Source: Bacillus sp. FJAT-29937 (GTDB lineage Bacteria; Bacillota; Bacilli; Bacillales; Cytobacillaceae). From it: a stretch of DNA of 64,000 nt. The DNA is taken from positions 564,969 to 628,968 of the forward strand of contig NZ_LMAS01000001.1 in assembly GCF_001509555.1 (NCBI RefSeq). Direction: 5' to 3'. Below are positions 53,239 through 60,977 of the stretch, piece after piece (the stretch's first letter is position 1; each line of letters opens with the position of its first letter). A model generated the notes under the pieces. That model searched no databases, was not told the DNA's origin, and saw nothing but the letters and a program-made list of their open reading frames with translations. Position numbers and translations under genes: made by a program.

Positions 53239-53325
53239 GTGAAAAAATGGCTAATTGATCCATTTAATGAACCAATGGAAAAAAATATCCCTCATCGTGT
53301 ATATCCAGAGCTATTGTGGAAATAA
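53239..53325 (+). pseudogene. Possible gene remnant (28-codon frame)
   Basis: A GTG-started frame encodes a 28-residue, Trp- and Pro-containing peptide with segments WLIDPFNEP and HRVYPELLWK. The make-up looks like the C-terminal end of a real protein. There is no ribosome site and no continuing frame upstream. I do not recognise the family. It may be the decayed end of a lost plus-strand gene. Confidence 0.3.
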
Positions 53326-53330
53326 TGTAT

Positions 53331-53390
53331 TTAACAGCATCTATTCGAGGATGTTGTTGCCAACCGCGGAGAAGACTTACGTTTCCCCAT
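53331..53390 (-). CDS. Candidate small ORF (19 residues)
   Basis: A minus-strand ATG at 53390 has a strong GGAGGAAG ribosome site eight bases upstream and reads MGKRKSSPRLATTSSNRCC before a TAA. It is basic and Ser/Thr-rich with a terminal Cys-Cys. It follows two hairpins on the minus strand. The strong ribosome site is the only positive evidence; it could be a leader peptide, a small spore protein, or chance. Confidence 0.3.
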   Translation of the reverse strand: MGKRKSSPRLATTSSNRCC

Positions 53391-53422
53391 AAGTTCTTCC
53401 TCCGGTTTCTCCTCTCCCTTTG

Positions 53423-53480
53423 CCTTCTATCCTTAATAGGGATATAGAAGGACCCTGCAGAATTTCTGCAGGGTTTTTTA
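53423..53480 (+). terminator. Orphan plus-strand terminator preceded by a second hairpin
   Basis: ACCCTGCAGA (53452-53461) pairs perfectly with TCTGCAGGGT (53465-53474), followed by six T on the plus strand. Just upstream CCTTCTAT (53423-53430) pairs with ATAGAAGG (53444-53451). No plus-strand gene ends here, so the RNA it would terminate is unexplained. In the minus direction it lacks a T-run and is a weak terminator for the gene at 53501. Confidence 0.7.
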
Positions 53481-53500
53481 TTTTTTCCAAGCCATTTATT

Positions 53501-54916
53501 TCAAGATAATATAATAATTTCACCATCTTTCTCTTCAATCGTAATCTTAAACAAGGCTTCAATCCATTGCCCGCTCATATATATATTTCCATTAATGACT
53601 GCTATAGGCCTTTCTAATAAACCATAATCATCTTCGTTATAAATAAAAATATTTCTGTTTAGAAAAAAACGGTATGTATTTGATCCTTTCCTTACAAGAA
53701 TCGTTTCCTTGTCAGCAAGGATTTCTATCTCAAACCCTAATGCCTTCATTGTATGAATAAAAGGAAACATACTTTTTCCCTTTTCAAAAATAATCTCTAT
53801 TCCTTCATTAGCAGTGCCATTTACAACGACTTTTCGAGAATCGTAAAAATAAAGGGGCACGAGCACATCGTTTTTCCCCTCATTCAATGTAAAAAAGCGA
53901 GTGCTTAAACCTCGTATTTCAGAAACATAGTTATCTAAATTTTGTATAGTTAAAGGTTTAGAGCTGCTATTAATCGCACGAAAGAAAGACTCTATTTCCT
54001 CTTCGGTCAGCTTATTATTCATTTCAAGTAAAACTTGGCTGCCTTTCGCAGTACTCGCTTGTAAATTGGCCGAATAAGAAGTAAGGGCATCGATGACCCA
54101 GTCTTGTTCATTTGGAAGACTTTTTAATTTTTTTTCATAAAAATAGGTAAACATCTTCCGCTTAAAAGCCTCTTCCTTAATACTGGGATTTGAAAATAAA
54201 AGACCTTTGCTAGACTGTTCATTAATCAGATCAGTAAAAATGACAGATACGTAAGGAAAATCTTTTAAACTTTGAATCTCCTTCATAACGGAATGGTCTA
54301 TTTCTTGATTGCTAAAATATGTAACTGCTCCATTTTTGTTTTCAGCAGCTTGCAGAAGTTCAGACTGCCAATAAACAGCGGGAGCGCTTCCGATACCCTC
54401 AAAATAATAATAATCAATTAAATCCATTTCTTTAAATCCCTTCAGCCTTGCTCCTGCTGCCCATGTACCGCCTTTTTTAACAGAATCAACAATAATAATC
54501 GATGATCTTGTTATAGCAACCTCAGGCAAAGATGTTGTCCAGTCTTTAAGTAAAAAAGCTTTACTCTCTTTTGTAATCGGGATTATATATTCAAATACGA
54601 GCTCATTCTGTTCAGGGATTAAAATTAATTGTTGATCATCCTTTGACTCGCAAGGTTTATTATTATCTATACATGTCCAGCGAAAAAGGCTTTCGGGATT
54701 TTCAGCCAAATATTCTTTTCCAGCTGTAAGTCCTGTTATCTTTTGTGTAATCAACAGGTCATTTGCGTTCGATTTAACAGTTATTTCTTGGGCTGCTTTT
54801 TCAAAAGTTTCATTTGTGGATTCGTTTTGCTTAGAATATGCCTTCCATTGCCAAAACAACATACCTCCGATAACTGTTGTTAATACGATAGAAATTAGAA
54901 CAAATGTTTTCCACAT
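53501..54916 (-). CDS. Secreted or membrane-anchored protein of unknown function
   Basis: A 471-residue protein with an N-terminal signal or anchor (MWKTFVLISIVLTTVIGGMLFWQW). Residues 40-200 look like an extracytoplasmic beta domain. The C-terminal 110 residues (VPLYFYDSRKVVVNG..., then the tail YMSGQWIEALF) are reminiscent of copper-amine-oxidase N-like or stalk domains that bind peptidoglycan. No catalytic motif is seen. Start ATG 54916 has GAAGGGG upstream. It sits between rsmD and ylbG, where B. subtilis has no gene. Function unknown. Confidence 0.75.
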   Translation of the reverse strand: MWKTFVLISIVLTTVIGGMLFWQWKAYSKQNESTNETFEKAAQEITVKSNANDLLITQKITGLTAGKEYLAENPESLFRWTCIDNNKPCESKDDQQLILIPEQNELVFEYIIPITKESKAFLLKDWTTSLPEVAITRSSIIIVDSVKKGGTWAAGARLKGFKEMDLIDYYYFEGIGSAPAVYWQSELLQAAENKNGAVTYFSNQEIDHSVMKEIQSLKDFPYVSVIFTDLINEQSSKGLLFSNPSIKEEAFKRKMFTYFYEKKLKSLPNEQDWVIDALTSYSANLQASTAKGSQVLLEMNNKLTEEEIESFFRAINSSSKPLTIQNLDNYVSEIRGLSTRFFTLNEGKNDVLVPLYFYDSRKVVVNGTANEGIEIIFEKGKSMFPFIHTMKALGFEIEILADKETILVRKGSNTYRFFLNRNIFIYNEDDYGLLERPIAVINGNIYMSGQWIEALFKITIEEKDGEIIILS

Positions 54917-55060
54917 ACTAATCCCCTTCACTAACTTTCCTCATAATAACCATAGCAAATCCGAAAGCATCAGTACATGAATTTTGTATGAAAATGACGA
55001 AAAAGTTTGTTTTTTCAGCGATCTATTTTTTTAAAACATTTAAATGTATACGAGAAATTG

Positions 55061-55089
55061 AAAAAGGCAAGGACCAGTGCCCTTACCTT
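55061..55089 (-). terminator. Terminator at the end of ylbG
   Basis: On the minus strand AAGGTAAGG and CCTTGCCTT arms are followed by TTTC; it begins at the ylbG stop. Confidence 0.7.
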
Positions 55090-55365
55090 TTAAATGCCCA
55101 TCTTATAATCATATTCCTTTGCTTTATCTGGCTTTGAATTCTCAAATTCCATCTTCAAGAAAGGTTTATACGATGGTTCAACTTTCTTTACAAATGAAAA
55201 AGCACTTATTTTTGCCATGATTTCCTCTGTTTCGTCAAGATTACAATATAACACTACATATTTTAATCTTTTAGAAACATAATGAACATTTCCAAATCTT
55301 CTTAACATTTTTGCCTGTTTTAGAGAATAAAGCCAGACAATAATCCCTTGCCGCTGACCCAGCAT
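55090..55365 (-). CDS. ylbG: DUF2129 protein YlbG
   Basis: A 91-residue cytosolic DUF2129 protein ([38 protein letters not shown]). The ATG at 55365 has GAAGGGG upstream; an eight-codon longer frame is unlikely. Function unknown. It neighbours ylbF as in all Bacillus. Confidence 0.92.
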   Translation of the reverse strand: MLGQRQGIIVWLYSLKQAKMLRRFGNVHYVSKRLKYVVLYCNLDETEEIMAKISAFSFVKKVEPSYKPFLKMEFENSKPDKAKEYDYKMGI

Positions 55366-55483
55366 AATTTCTTCCCCTTCAAAAAACAACTATTTTCATA
55401 AGTCTAGCATAAAAAAACATGATCTTTCAATGGGCTTGAGCAGGAATGATAAATCTTTGCTACATTTGCTAATAACAGATATT

Positions 55484-55513
55484 AAAAAAACGGCATCGGA
55501 ATAGTCCGATGCC
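55484..55513 (-). terminator. Terminator downstream of ylbF
   Basis: GGCATCGGA (55492-55500) pairs with TCCGATGCC (55505-55513); on the minus strand seven T follow. Confidence 0.85.
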
Positions 55514-55522
55514 TCATGTATA

Positions 55523-55966
55523 TTAAGAGCAGCCACAGCTTCCTCCCGATCCGCAGCCTCCGCCACAGCTTGACATGCTATTAAAAAACGGGTTTCCAGT
55601 TGGGACTTTTATCTGTTCGGAAACCGCATGTCCAATTATTACACTTACGTCATCTAGAATAAATTGAAGGTCATTTTCCGCCTTCCTAAACTCAGCAACA
55701 TGATCATCCATGTCCATCTCTCTCTTTAATTCCCGGATAGATTTCATGACTGTTTTATATTCAGGATGATACTTTCCAAATCGCTGCACTTCTTCGTAAT
55801 GCTCTTTCATATTTACGAATTCACGAATTTTTCTTTGTGTTTCCTTGCTTGTGTTTAATCTATATAAGCATTGACGGTACCTCTCCGCCTCCACTGAATG
55901 AATAATCATAAAAGCAATTTGCTCGGCAGACTCTAGAATTTCTACTCTTTCACTTGTAGCAAGCAT
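55523..55966 (-). CDS. ylbF: RicF (YlbF), RicAFT complex subunit
   Basis: A 147-residue helical YlbF/YmcA-family protein. With YmcA and YaaT it forms the RicAFT complex, which controls RNase Y-dependent mRNA processing and affects sporulation, competence and biofilm. The C-terminal tail CGGGCGSGGSCGCS holds four cysteines, consistent with the known iron-sulfur ligation in this complex. The ribosome site is GGAGGTGAACAG. Partners are encoded elsewhere. Confidence 0.93.
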   Translation of the reverse strand: MLATSERVEILESAEQIAFMIIHSVEAERYRQCLYRLNTSKETQRKIREFVNMKEHYEEVQRFGKYHPEYKTVMKSIRELKREMDMDDHVAEFRKAENDLQFILDDVSVIIGHAVSEQIKVPTGNPFFNSMSSCGGGCGSGGSCGCS

Positions 55967-56015
55967 CTGTTCACCTCCGCTTCATATTTTACCATGAAAC
56001 AGTGGAAATCAAAAG

Positions 56016-56441
56016 TTATGGGATCGTTACATAAAACTCCTTTTTCATGATTGGAGTCGGCTGATTATCCTTCACTACCTCTAATTTTATTCGATGTGAA
56101 CCTGCAGGTAATCCTTTAACGATAAAAGCTGCAGATGAAATTTTCTCTTTCTTCTTCCCATCTACATATAAAATTATCGAGCCTTTATTCGAATGATTTG
56201 AATCCCGAAAAGTAATACCCGGAACTACACATTCAATAAAGATATTTTTTCCTTTCACCTGATGATTCACATAAAATGGATCCTTACTTGCAGGTAATGC
56301 CATCACAGGGATATAATGATCAAGATTGGATATGTTAACTGCCTGAATCATTAATTTTGTTTCAGGCTTTGGCTTATCATTTTGACAGCCTGCTAGTCCC
56401 ACGAATAAACATAGTATATATAAATAAATGAATCGTTTCAC
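56016..56441 (-). CDS. Putative lipoprotein of unknown function
   Basis: A 141-residue protein with a lipoprotein signal (MKRFIYLYILCLFVGLAGC; lipobox LAGC, lipidated Cys19). The mature part has a FIVKGLPAGSHRIKLEVVKDNQPTPIMKKEF segment typical of an immunoglobulin-like beta sandwich. I prefer the GTG at 56441, 11 nt after AAAGGAG. An ATG at 56477 overlaps the stop of a 10-codon mini-frame and could be used by coupling. Function unknown; no B. subtilis equivalent at this position. Confidence 0.75.
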   Translation of the reverse strand: MKRFIYLYILCLFVGLAGCQNDKPKPETKLMIQAVNISNLDHYIPVMALPASKDPFYVNHQVKGKNIFIECVVPGITFRDSNHSNKGSIILYVDGKKKEKISSAAFIVKGLPAGSHRIKLEVVKDNQPTPIMKKEFYVTIP

Positions 56442-56473
56442 TTTGTGCAACACTCCTTTGTTAAAAAAGCCTT

Positions 56474-56506
56474 TCATATGGATTTATTGTTTGCTTCATT
56501 AGCCAT
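56474..56506 (-). CDS. Candidate 10-codon leader frame before the lipoprotein gene
   Basis: An ATG at 56506 with AGGAGAG upstream reads MANEANNKSI and stops at a TGA that overlaps an in-frame ATG of the lipoprotein gene. The layout resembles a translationally coupled leader peptide; it could also be chance. Confidence 0.25.
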   Translation of the reverse strand: MANEANNKSI

Positions 56507-56541
56507 TTTTACTCTCTCCTAACATGCCTTTGTGCAAAAAT

Positions 56542-56573
56542 AAAAAGCTCTCTCATTTTTACGAGAAAGCTTT
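56542..56573 (-). terminator. Terminator downstream of ylbE
   Basis: On the minus strand AAAGCTTTCTC and GAGAGAGCTTT arms are followed by TTATTTTTG, just after the ylbE stop. Confidence 0.8.
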
Positions 56574-56575
56574 CT

Positions 56576-56815
56576 TTATGTTTGTGATTTCATTGCTTGG
56601 AACATACTCATCATCATAGTGGCCATTTGTACACTATTTGTAAATTTTTCAACCTTATGCGGAATTGTTCTTTGATAATGATGTAATGCGGCTATTTCAA
56701 GCGCCTGGATATCATTGGGATTTCGTGATAATCGCCTATACCATGCAGGCTGTTCTCTCATAAACCTTTGTAAATCCTTATTTTGACTAACATATTCCAT
56801 AACCTCTTTTCTCAT
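56576..56815 (-). CDS. ylbE: YlbE-like protein
   Basis: A 79-residue protein (QPAWYRRLSRNPNDIQALEIAALHHYQRTIPHKVEKFTN) of the YlbE family, the same length as in B. subtilis. Function unknown. It follows ylbD by 16 bp and has an AGAGGGGT ribosome site. Confidence 0.9.
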   Translation of the reverse strand: MRKEVMEYVSQNKDLQRFMREQPAWYRRLSRNPNDIQALEIAALHHYQRTIPHKVEKFTNSVQMATMMMSMFQAMKSQT

Positions 56816-56831
56816 CTCGTACCCCTCTTAC

Positions 56832-57233
56832 CTAATCTTTTTTAAACTTAAATGGGTTTGGAGGCGGTGGAGTTGATTTAGTCAATTTATTCTGTGGACT
56901 GCCTCCCTGAAATTGTGATAGAACCCCTTGAACTGCTGCTAATGCCTGATTAAGATTTTGAATATACCCTTGCACCTGGTTTGAATCCATTTTCTTTAAT
57001 GAGCCCATCATTTGGGACATCCAATCAGATTTTTTTTCTTCCGTTTTGCTCTTCTCTTGATCCTCTGATCGCATATTTCCCCATTTCGGATCATCTTCCC
57101 CTAATAAATACCAGTCTTCATATAACTCCTGCAAAGTTTTCTTTCCTTCCCGAACCTCTTGAATAATTTTAGGATTTTTTTTCACAAATTCTTTAAATTT
57201 TTCAACAGAAGGATGGAGCTTTTTTTTAGTCAT
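56832..57233 (-). CDS. ylbD: Putative spore coat protein YlbD
   Basis: A 133-residue YlbD-type protein. The N-terminus HPSVEKFKEFVKKNPKIIQEVREGKKTLQELYEDWYLLGEDD is conserved, followed by a Lys/Glu linker and a Gln-rich helical part, ending in Pro-rich PPPPNPFKFKKD. B. subtilis YlbD is listed as a putative coat protein. I prefer the ATG at 57233, nine bases after GAGGTGA; ATG 57242 is possible. Confidence 0.88.
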   Translation of the reverse strand: MTKKKLHPSVEKFKEFVKKNPKIIQEVREGKKTLQELYEDWYLLGEDDPKWGNMRSEDQEKSKTEEKKSDWMSQMMGSLKKMDSNQVQGYIQNLNQALAAVQGVLSQFQGGSPQNKLTKSTPPPPNPFKFKKD

Positions 57234-57388
57234 TTGCCTCATTCACCTCGGTTTGTTACAAATGCCTATGTTATTTTATGTTCGATTGAATAAAAGGTGA
57301 AAGGACAATTTAAAAAATCAAATTATTCAAGTTCATACAAAAATGATAATATGTATACAGAATATAATGCTTGAAAGGTGAATATGAA

Positions 57389-57877
57389 ATGAAAAATCAA
57401 GTAAGAGAGATTGTAGAAGACTGCTTAGCAAATATAACACCAGATGAATTAAATACGCTAACGGATTTATTACGTGGTTTTCAAAAGAAGCAACAGAATA
57501 TAAACAACTCATATGTTGATGCTTTAATGCATATGGAAAAAACAATGACAAACGAGCAGTGCGAAATAACCGTCCCAATTAGCCCTCTTCTAAATAATTC
57601 ATTTGGGATCGTACATGGCGGAATTACAGCAACTATTATCGATACGGCAATGGGAACATTGGCAAACTTCCTACTCCCAGAAGGCTATGGTGCTGTTACA
57701 ACCCAATTAAATATTCATTATTTATCTGTCGGCAAAGGGGACTATATTCAGTGCAAAGCTCATCTTGAACATAAAGGCACGAAAACAATGGTAATGTCCG
57801 CATATGTATATCGTTCAGACGGCAAAAAAATGGCACATGCTACCGGCAGTTTTTTTATTATACGAAAAAATAATTAG
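57389..57877 (+). CDS. PaaI-type hotdog-fold thioesterase
   Basis: A 162-residue protein. The hotdog domain spans about residues 50-160 with NSFGIVHGGITATIIDTAMGTLAN (the HGG motif of the PaaI family) and TTQLNIHYLSVGKGDYI. It probably hydrolyses an acyl-CoA, substrate unknown. The ATG at 57389 follows AAAGGTGA. It is plus-strand between ylbD and ylbC and ends in a shared terminator with ylbC. Confidence 0.9.
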   Translation: MKNQVREIVEDCLANITPDELNTLTDLLRGFQKKQQNINNSYVDALMHMEKTMTNEQCEITVPISPLLNNSFGIVHGGITATIIDTAMGTLANFLLPEGYGAVTTQLNIHYLSVGKGDYIQCKAHLEHKGTKTMVMSAYVYRSDGKKMAHATGSFFIIRKNN

Positions 57878-57928
57878 GTGGAGTTTCTTGACGGCAGAAT
57901 TGAAAAATTTGGATGATTCGAATATAAA

Positions 57929-57958
57929 AAAGAGCTTGTGCAATTAAACAAGCTCTTT
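57929..57958. terminator. Bidirectional terminator between the thioesterase gene and ylbC
   Basis: AAAGAGCTTG (57929-57938) pairs perfectly with CAAGCTCTTT (57949-57958) between convergent stops. Confidence 0.85.
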
Positions 57959-57983
57959 CTAAAAAATATAAAATTATAATTGC

Positions 57984-59051
57984 TTATTCCTGCCATTTCT
58001 CAATAAAGTTTTGCGTATAATGCTTTTTATAAACGCCTACTCCTAAGTGAGTAAATTGTGCATTTAATAAACTTTCGCGATGGCCCTTACTATTTAGCCA
58101 GCCTTCTACAGCAGCTGGTCCATCCAAATAATTAGCAGCAATATTCTCCCCTGCTATTTGGTAAAAGACATTCCCAGCTTCCAAACGGTCTGTTAAATCC
58201 CCGAATTCATCTGAAATATGAGAAAACTGCTGACTTTCATACATATCCTTACTATGCGCAAGTGCGACCTTAGCCGTTTCTTCATCCCATTCTAATGGTT
58301 CCAATTCATTCCGTACTCGAAAAACATTCGTAATATCAAAAATCTGTCTTTCCTTCCCTCTTTCTACTGCTTCCTCATTTATGTTCGATTCCTGAAATCC
58401 TTCAGGCAGTTCTCCTCTATAGACCATTTCATATGGATGCTGTTTAATCAAAGTTTCAGTATCAATTAGTCGAATGCTGGAAAGAGTGCTGCTAAATTTA
58501 TCTAAATAAAGTTGTGCATAAACATTACCAATCATAATAAGCGGACGAGTATTCAAATCATCTTCAGACAGTTCAAATTTATAAGAACTATTCTTATATT
58601 CAAGATTAATATTTGTGTCAAAGACTGTAGAGGTATATAGTTCTGCCACAGACTGCCCAATTTTGAATGGCGGTATTTGAATATCTGTCCCCGTTGCAAA
58701 AATCGTAACAATCACATCATCTTTAATGCCAGCCTGAATATATTTATCATAATTAATGGAGTAAATCCACCAATCAAACCCATACAATGATGGATCAATT
58801 CGTGCAGGCTTGCCCAGCTCGCTAATAAGATTACTGGAGGACTTGCCCATTAAACTAACTAGCCCTTCGTTTGGCATCTTTAGAACAGAAGTATTTTCAG
58901 AACCTATCTCTCCTAAATCATGATCAACTTTTGGCTGGGTACTAACTTCATTTATTAAAATTTCGTCATTAGGAACGGTATCATGATTAAAGTAAAGTCC
59001 TACTGCAAGAAGGATAGAAATAATAATTAAAATCCTAATTAAAGTCCTCAG
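57984..59051 (-). CDS. ylbC: CAP-domain secreted protein YlbC
   Basis: A 355-residue protein if started at a CTG at 59051. The CTG is eight bases after AAGGAGG, and the frame then begins LRTLIRILIIISILLAVGLYF, a signal anchor. No ATG, GTG or TTG lies near that ribosome site; the first ATG, at 58877, would remove the anchor. Residues about 60-190 are a CAP-associated beta domain. The CAP/SCP domain at about 230-350 has FRVRNELEPLEWDEETAKVALAHSKDM, SHISDEFG and GHRESLLNAQFTHLGVGVYK. The length agrees with B. subtilis YlbC (346). Confidence 0.9.
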   Translation of the reverse strand: MRTLIRILIIISILLAVGLYFNHDTVPNDEILINEVSTQPKVDHDLGEIGSENTSVLKMPNEGLVSLMGKSSSNLISELGKPARIDPSLYGFDWWIYSINYDKYIQAGIKDDVIVTIFATGTDIQIPPFKIGQSVAELYTSTVFDTNINLEYKNSSYKFELSEDDLNTRPLIMIGNVYAQLYLDKFSSTLSSIRLIDTETLIKQHPYEMVYRGELPEGFQESNINEEAVERGKERQIFDITNVFRVRNELEPLEWDEETAKVALAHSKDMYESQQFSHISDEFGDLTDRLEAGNVFYQIAGENIAANYLDGPAAVEGWLNSKGHRESLLNAQFTHLGVGVYKKHYTQNFIEKWQE

Positions 59052-59205
59052 AGGCTTGCCTCCTTTCTATACTTTGTACTATATATATATGATAACTCTC
59101 AATTCTTAGTATAACATCATTTATTTTCTTTTTAATAGAAGGGGCAGAAGATTCTAATAAGTTTCACTTGTTATGGATAGAAAATCAAGTATTTATTACT
59201 ATATT

Positions 59206-59232
59206 AAAAAAGAACACCTTACAAAGGTGTTC
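59206..59232 (-). terminator. Terminator downstream of ylbB
   Basis: GAACACCTT (59212-59220) pairs with AAGGTGTTC (59224-59232); on the minus strand six T follow. Confidence 0.88.
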
Positions 59233-59238
59233 CATACT

Positions 59239-59670
59239 TTAATGCTGAATTTGATTGCTTGATTCGGAAATATCAGTTAGAGCTTCTCCTGCCTTCTGGT
59301 CTGTTAAATGGTGCACTGCAAAATCACCCAATGAAACGATACCAACTAATTTGTTTCCTTCTACAACAGGTAATCGTCTAATTTGGTGCTTGGCCATTAA
59401 ACTAGCTGCCTCATGAGCATCCATATCTTTTGTAACAGTTACTAAGTCCTTACTCATAATTTTTTCAACTTTTGATGATGGCGGATTTTTCTCAGCCACA
59501 CATCGTAAGACAATATCCCGGTCAGTGATCATCCCAACAAGTTGATCATTATCAACAATTGGAATGGCACCAACATTTAATTCCTTCATTTTTACAGCTA
59601 CTTCAAATACATTGTCTAACAATGAACAACTATCAACCTTATCTGTCATAATATCATGGATCTTCTCCAT
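59239..59670 (-). CDS. ylbB: CBS-domain protein YlbB
   Basis: A 143-residue protein of two CBS domains (residues about 5-60 and 70-125). The first ends in GAIPIVDNDQLVGMITDRDIVLR and the second in IRRLPVVEGNKLVGIVSLGDFA. CBS pairs bind adenosine nucleotides and usually sense energy state. It starts directly after the stop of the LysM-CAP gene, so they share a transcript. Confidence 0.92.
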   Translation of the reverse strand: MEKIHDIMTDKVDSCSLLDNVFEVAVKMKELNVGAIPIVDNDQLVGMITDRDIVLRCVAEKNPPSSKVEKIMSKDLVTVTKDMDAHEAASLMAKHQIRRLPVVEGNKLVGIVSLGDFAVHHLTDQKAGEALTDISESSNQIQH

Positions 59671-60321
59671 CTAACTTCCTCCTTCTGCTCTTTGAATAAT
59701 TAAAACTGTCCAATAATGCCCATGAAGGCCGCCTTTCGCATGACCTACACCTATATGGGTAGACAGTTTATCTAATAATTTTGGCTGGTTATCGGAAGAA
59801 TTCATCCAAAGGGTGAAAATCTTTTCGGGTGAACTATATCCTGCACCAATATTTTCTTGGACCTTTTCAAACGGAATTCGAAAGGTCTTCAACATATTTG
59901 TAGAATCTCCATAGCTTGGTGAAATATGCGACACATATTCTTTTTCCATCATATCGAAAGCTTTTTGTCTCGCTGCTATTGTTAAGGAATCATCTACTAT
60001 TAGAGGCTTCAGCCCTGCATTTGCTCTCTTCGAGTTTGTCAGCTCCAATAGACTTCTCTCGGAAGGAGATAATGAGATCCCTTTTTCAGTTCTCTTTAAA
60101 TCTGGAATTGTTATTTTTTGTCCCGGAAAAATTAAATGCGGATTTAATATTTGTGTATTGCTTTGAATGATTGATTTAAGCTCAACTCCATTAATTAAAG
60201 CAATTTTCCAAAGGGTATCCCCACGATTAACTACATATTGAGTTTCAGCCTCAGCCTCGCTCATAGGAGCATAATAAAGGCAAAGATAAAGGCAAATAAA
60301 ATATTTAATAGTCCTCTTCAT
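59671..60321 (-). CDS. Secreted LysM and CAP-domain protein
   Basis: A 216-residue secreted protein with a signal peptide (MKRTIKYFICLYLCLYYAPMSEAEAE). A LysM domain (residues 28-73: YVVNRGDTLWKIALINGVELKSII...) binds peptidoglycan. A CAP/SCP domain (about 88-212) carries LELTNSKRANAGLKPLIVDDSLTIAARQKAFDM, YVSHISPSYG and the C-terminal HIGVGHAKGG. The layout recalls spore-coat or wall proteins such as SafA or YkwD. In B. subtilis ylbA and ylbB are adjacent, so this gene is an insertion. Confidence 0.87.
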   Translation of the reverse strand: MKRTIKYFICLYLCLYYAPMSEAEAETQYVVNRGDTLWKIALINGVELKSIIQSNTQILNPHLIFPGQKITIPDLKRTEKGISLSPSERSLLELTNSKRANAGLKPLIVDDSLTIAARQKAFDMMEKEYVSHISPSYGDSTNMLKTFRIPFEKVQENIGAGYSSPEKIFTLWMNSSDNQPKLLDKLSTHIGVGHAKGGLHGHYWTVLIIQRAEGGS

Positions 60322-60560
60322 TCATAACCCCCTTCACTTTCAATCATTATATTCTCCAAAACAGCAGATAAAATTTCATTGTCAGTCATTGTGATTGAAA
60401 AATAGTGAATAATAATTGAATTTCATTTGTTTTCTTCATGTATACATTGCATCTTCATGCTATTTCTACTATTATAAGACTTGGATAGTAATTGTTATTA
60501 ATTTTGACTAATGTATTAGCTATTGCCAGCTAATAATGGATTGTTTTAGGAGGGATACAT

Positions 60561-60920
60561 ATGAAGTTTGAAAATACGGGGATTGAAAAAAAGAAAGCGG
60601 ACCTCGTTCGCTTAGATGAAGTGATGCATTCAAAAGGTCTTGTCCGTGAAGGGCAATGGGACTATGAAAGGGTTACATATGATCGCAGATTTGATCTTAA
60701 AGAAGGAACCTTCTATTTACGTGTATTTGGTCTTGCAGTTGAAGGGGATGTTGACACTTTCAAAGCCGTTATTCAATTAAAGACACCAGTACTTGGTAAA
60801 TATTATTATCCTCACGGTGTTGAATATGGCGAAGATGAGGTTTTCCCTAAGTCACTCGTCAGTCAATGTGAAAAGATTCTAAGTGAACTTAATTCAGAAA
60901 TTGAAAAGTTTGCAAAATAA
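60561..60920 (+). CDS. ylbA: YugN-like family protein YlbA
   Basis: A 119-residue protein (VREGQWDYERVTYDRRFDLKEGTFYLRVFGLAVEGDVD, then PVLGKYYYPHGVEYGEDE...) of the YugN-like family, in the position of B. subtilis ylbA. Function unknown. A strong GGAGGG ribosome site precedes the ATG. It is plus-strand between divergent and convergent neighbours. Confidence 0.88.
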   Translation: MKFENTGIEKKKADLVRLDEVMHSKGLVREGQWDYERVTYDRRFDLKEGTFYLRVFGLAVEGDVDTFKAVIQLKTPVLGKYYYPHGVEYGEDEVFPKSLVSQCEKILSELNSEIEKFAK

Positions 60921-60926
60921 AGAAAT

Positions 60927-60960
60927 ACGGACGCATGGCAACCATGTGTCCGTTTTTTTT
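60927..60960 (+). terminator. Terminator downstream of ylbA
   Basis: ACGGACGCATGG (60927-60938) pairs with CCATGTGTCCGT (60942-60953), with one G-U pair, and is followed by eight T. Confidence 0.9.
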
Positions 60961-60977
60961 ATCTGCGAAAATGATTA

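Noticed and set aside
53377..53562. 61-codon minus-strand frame across the end of the 53501 gene
   Set aside because: It is out of frame with the real gene, passes through the hairpins at 53423-53474 and has no ribosome site.
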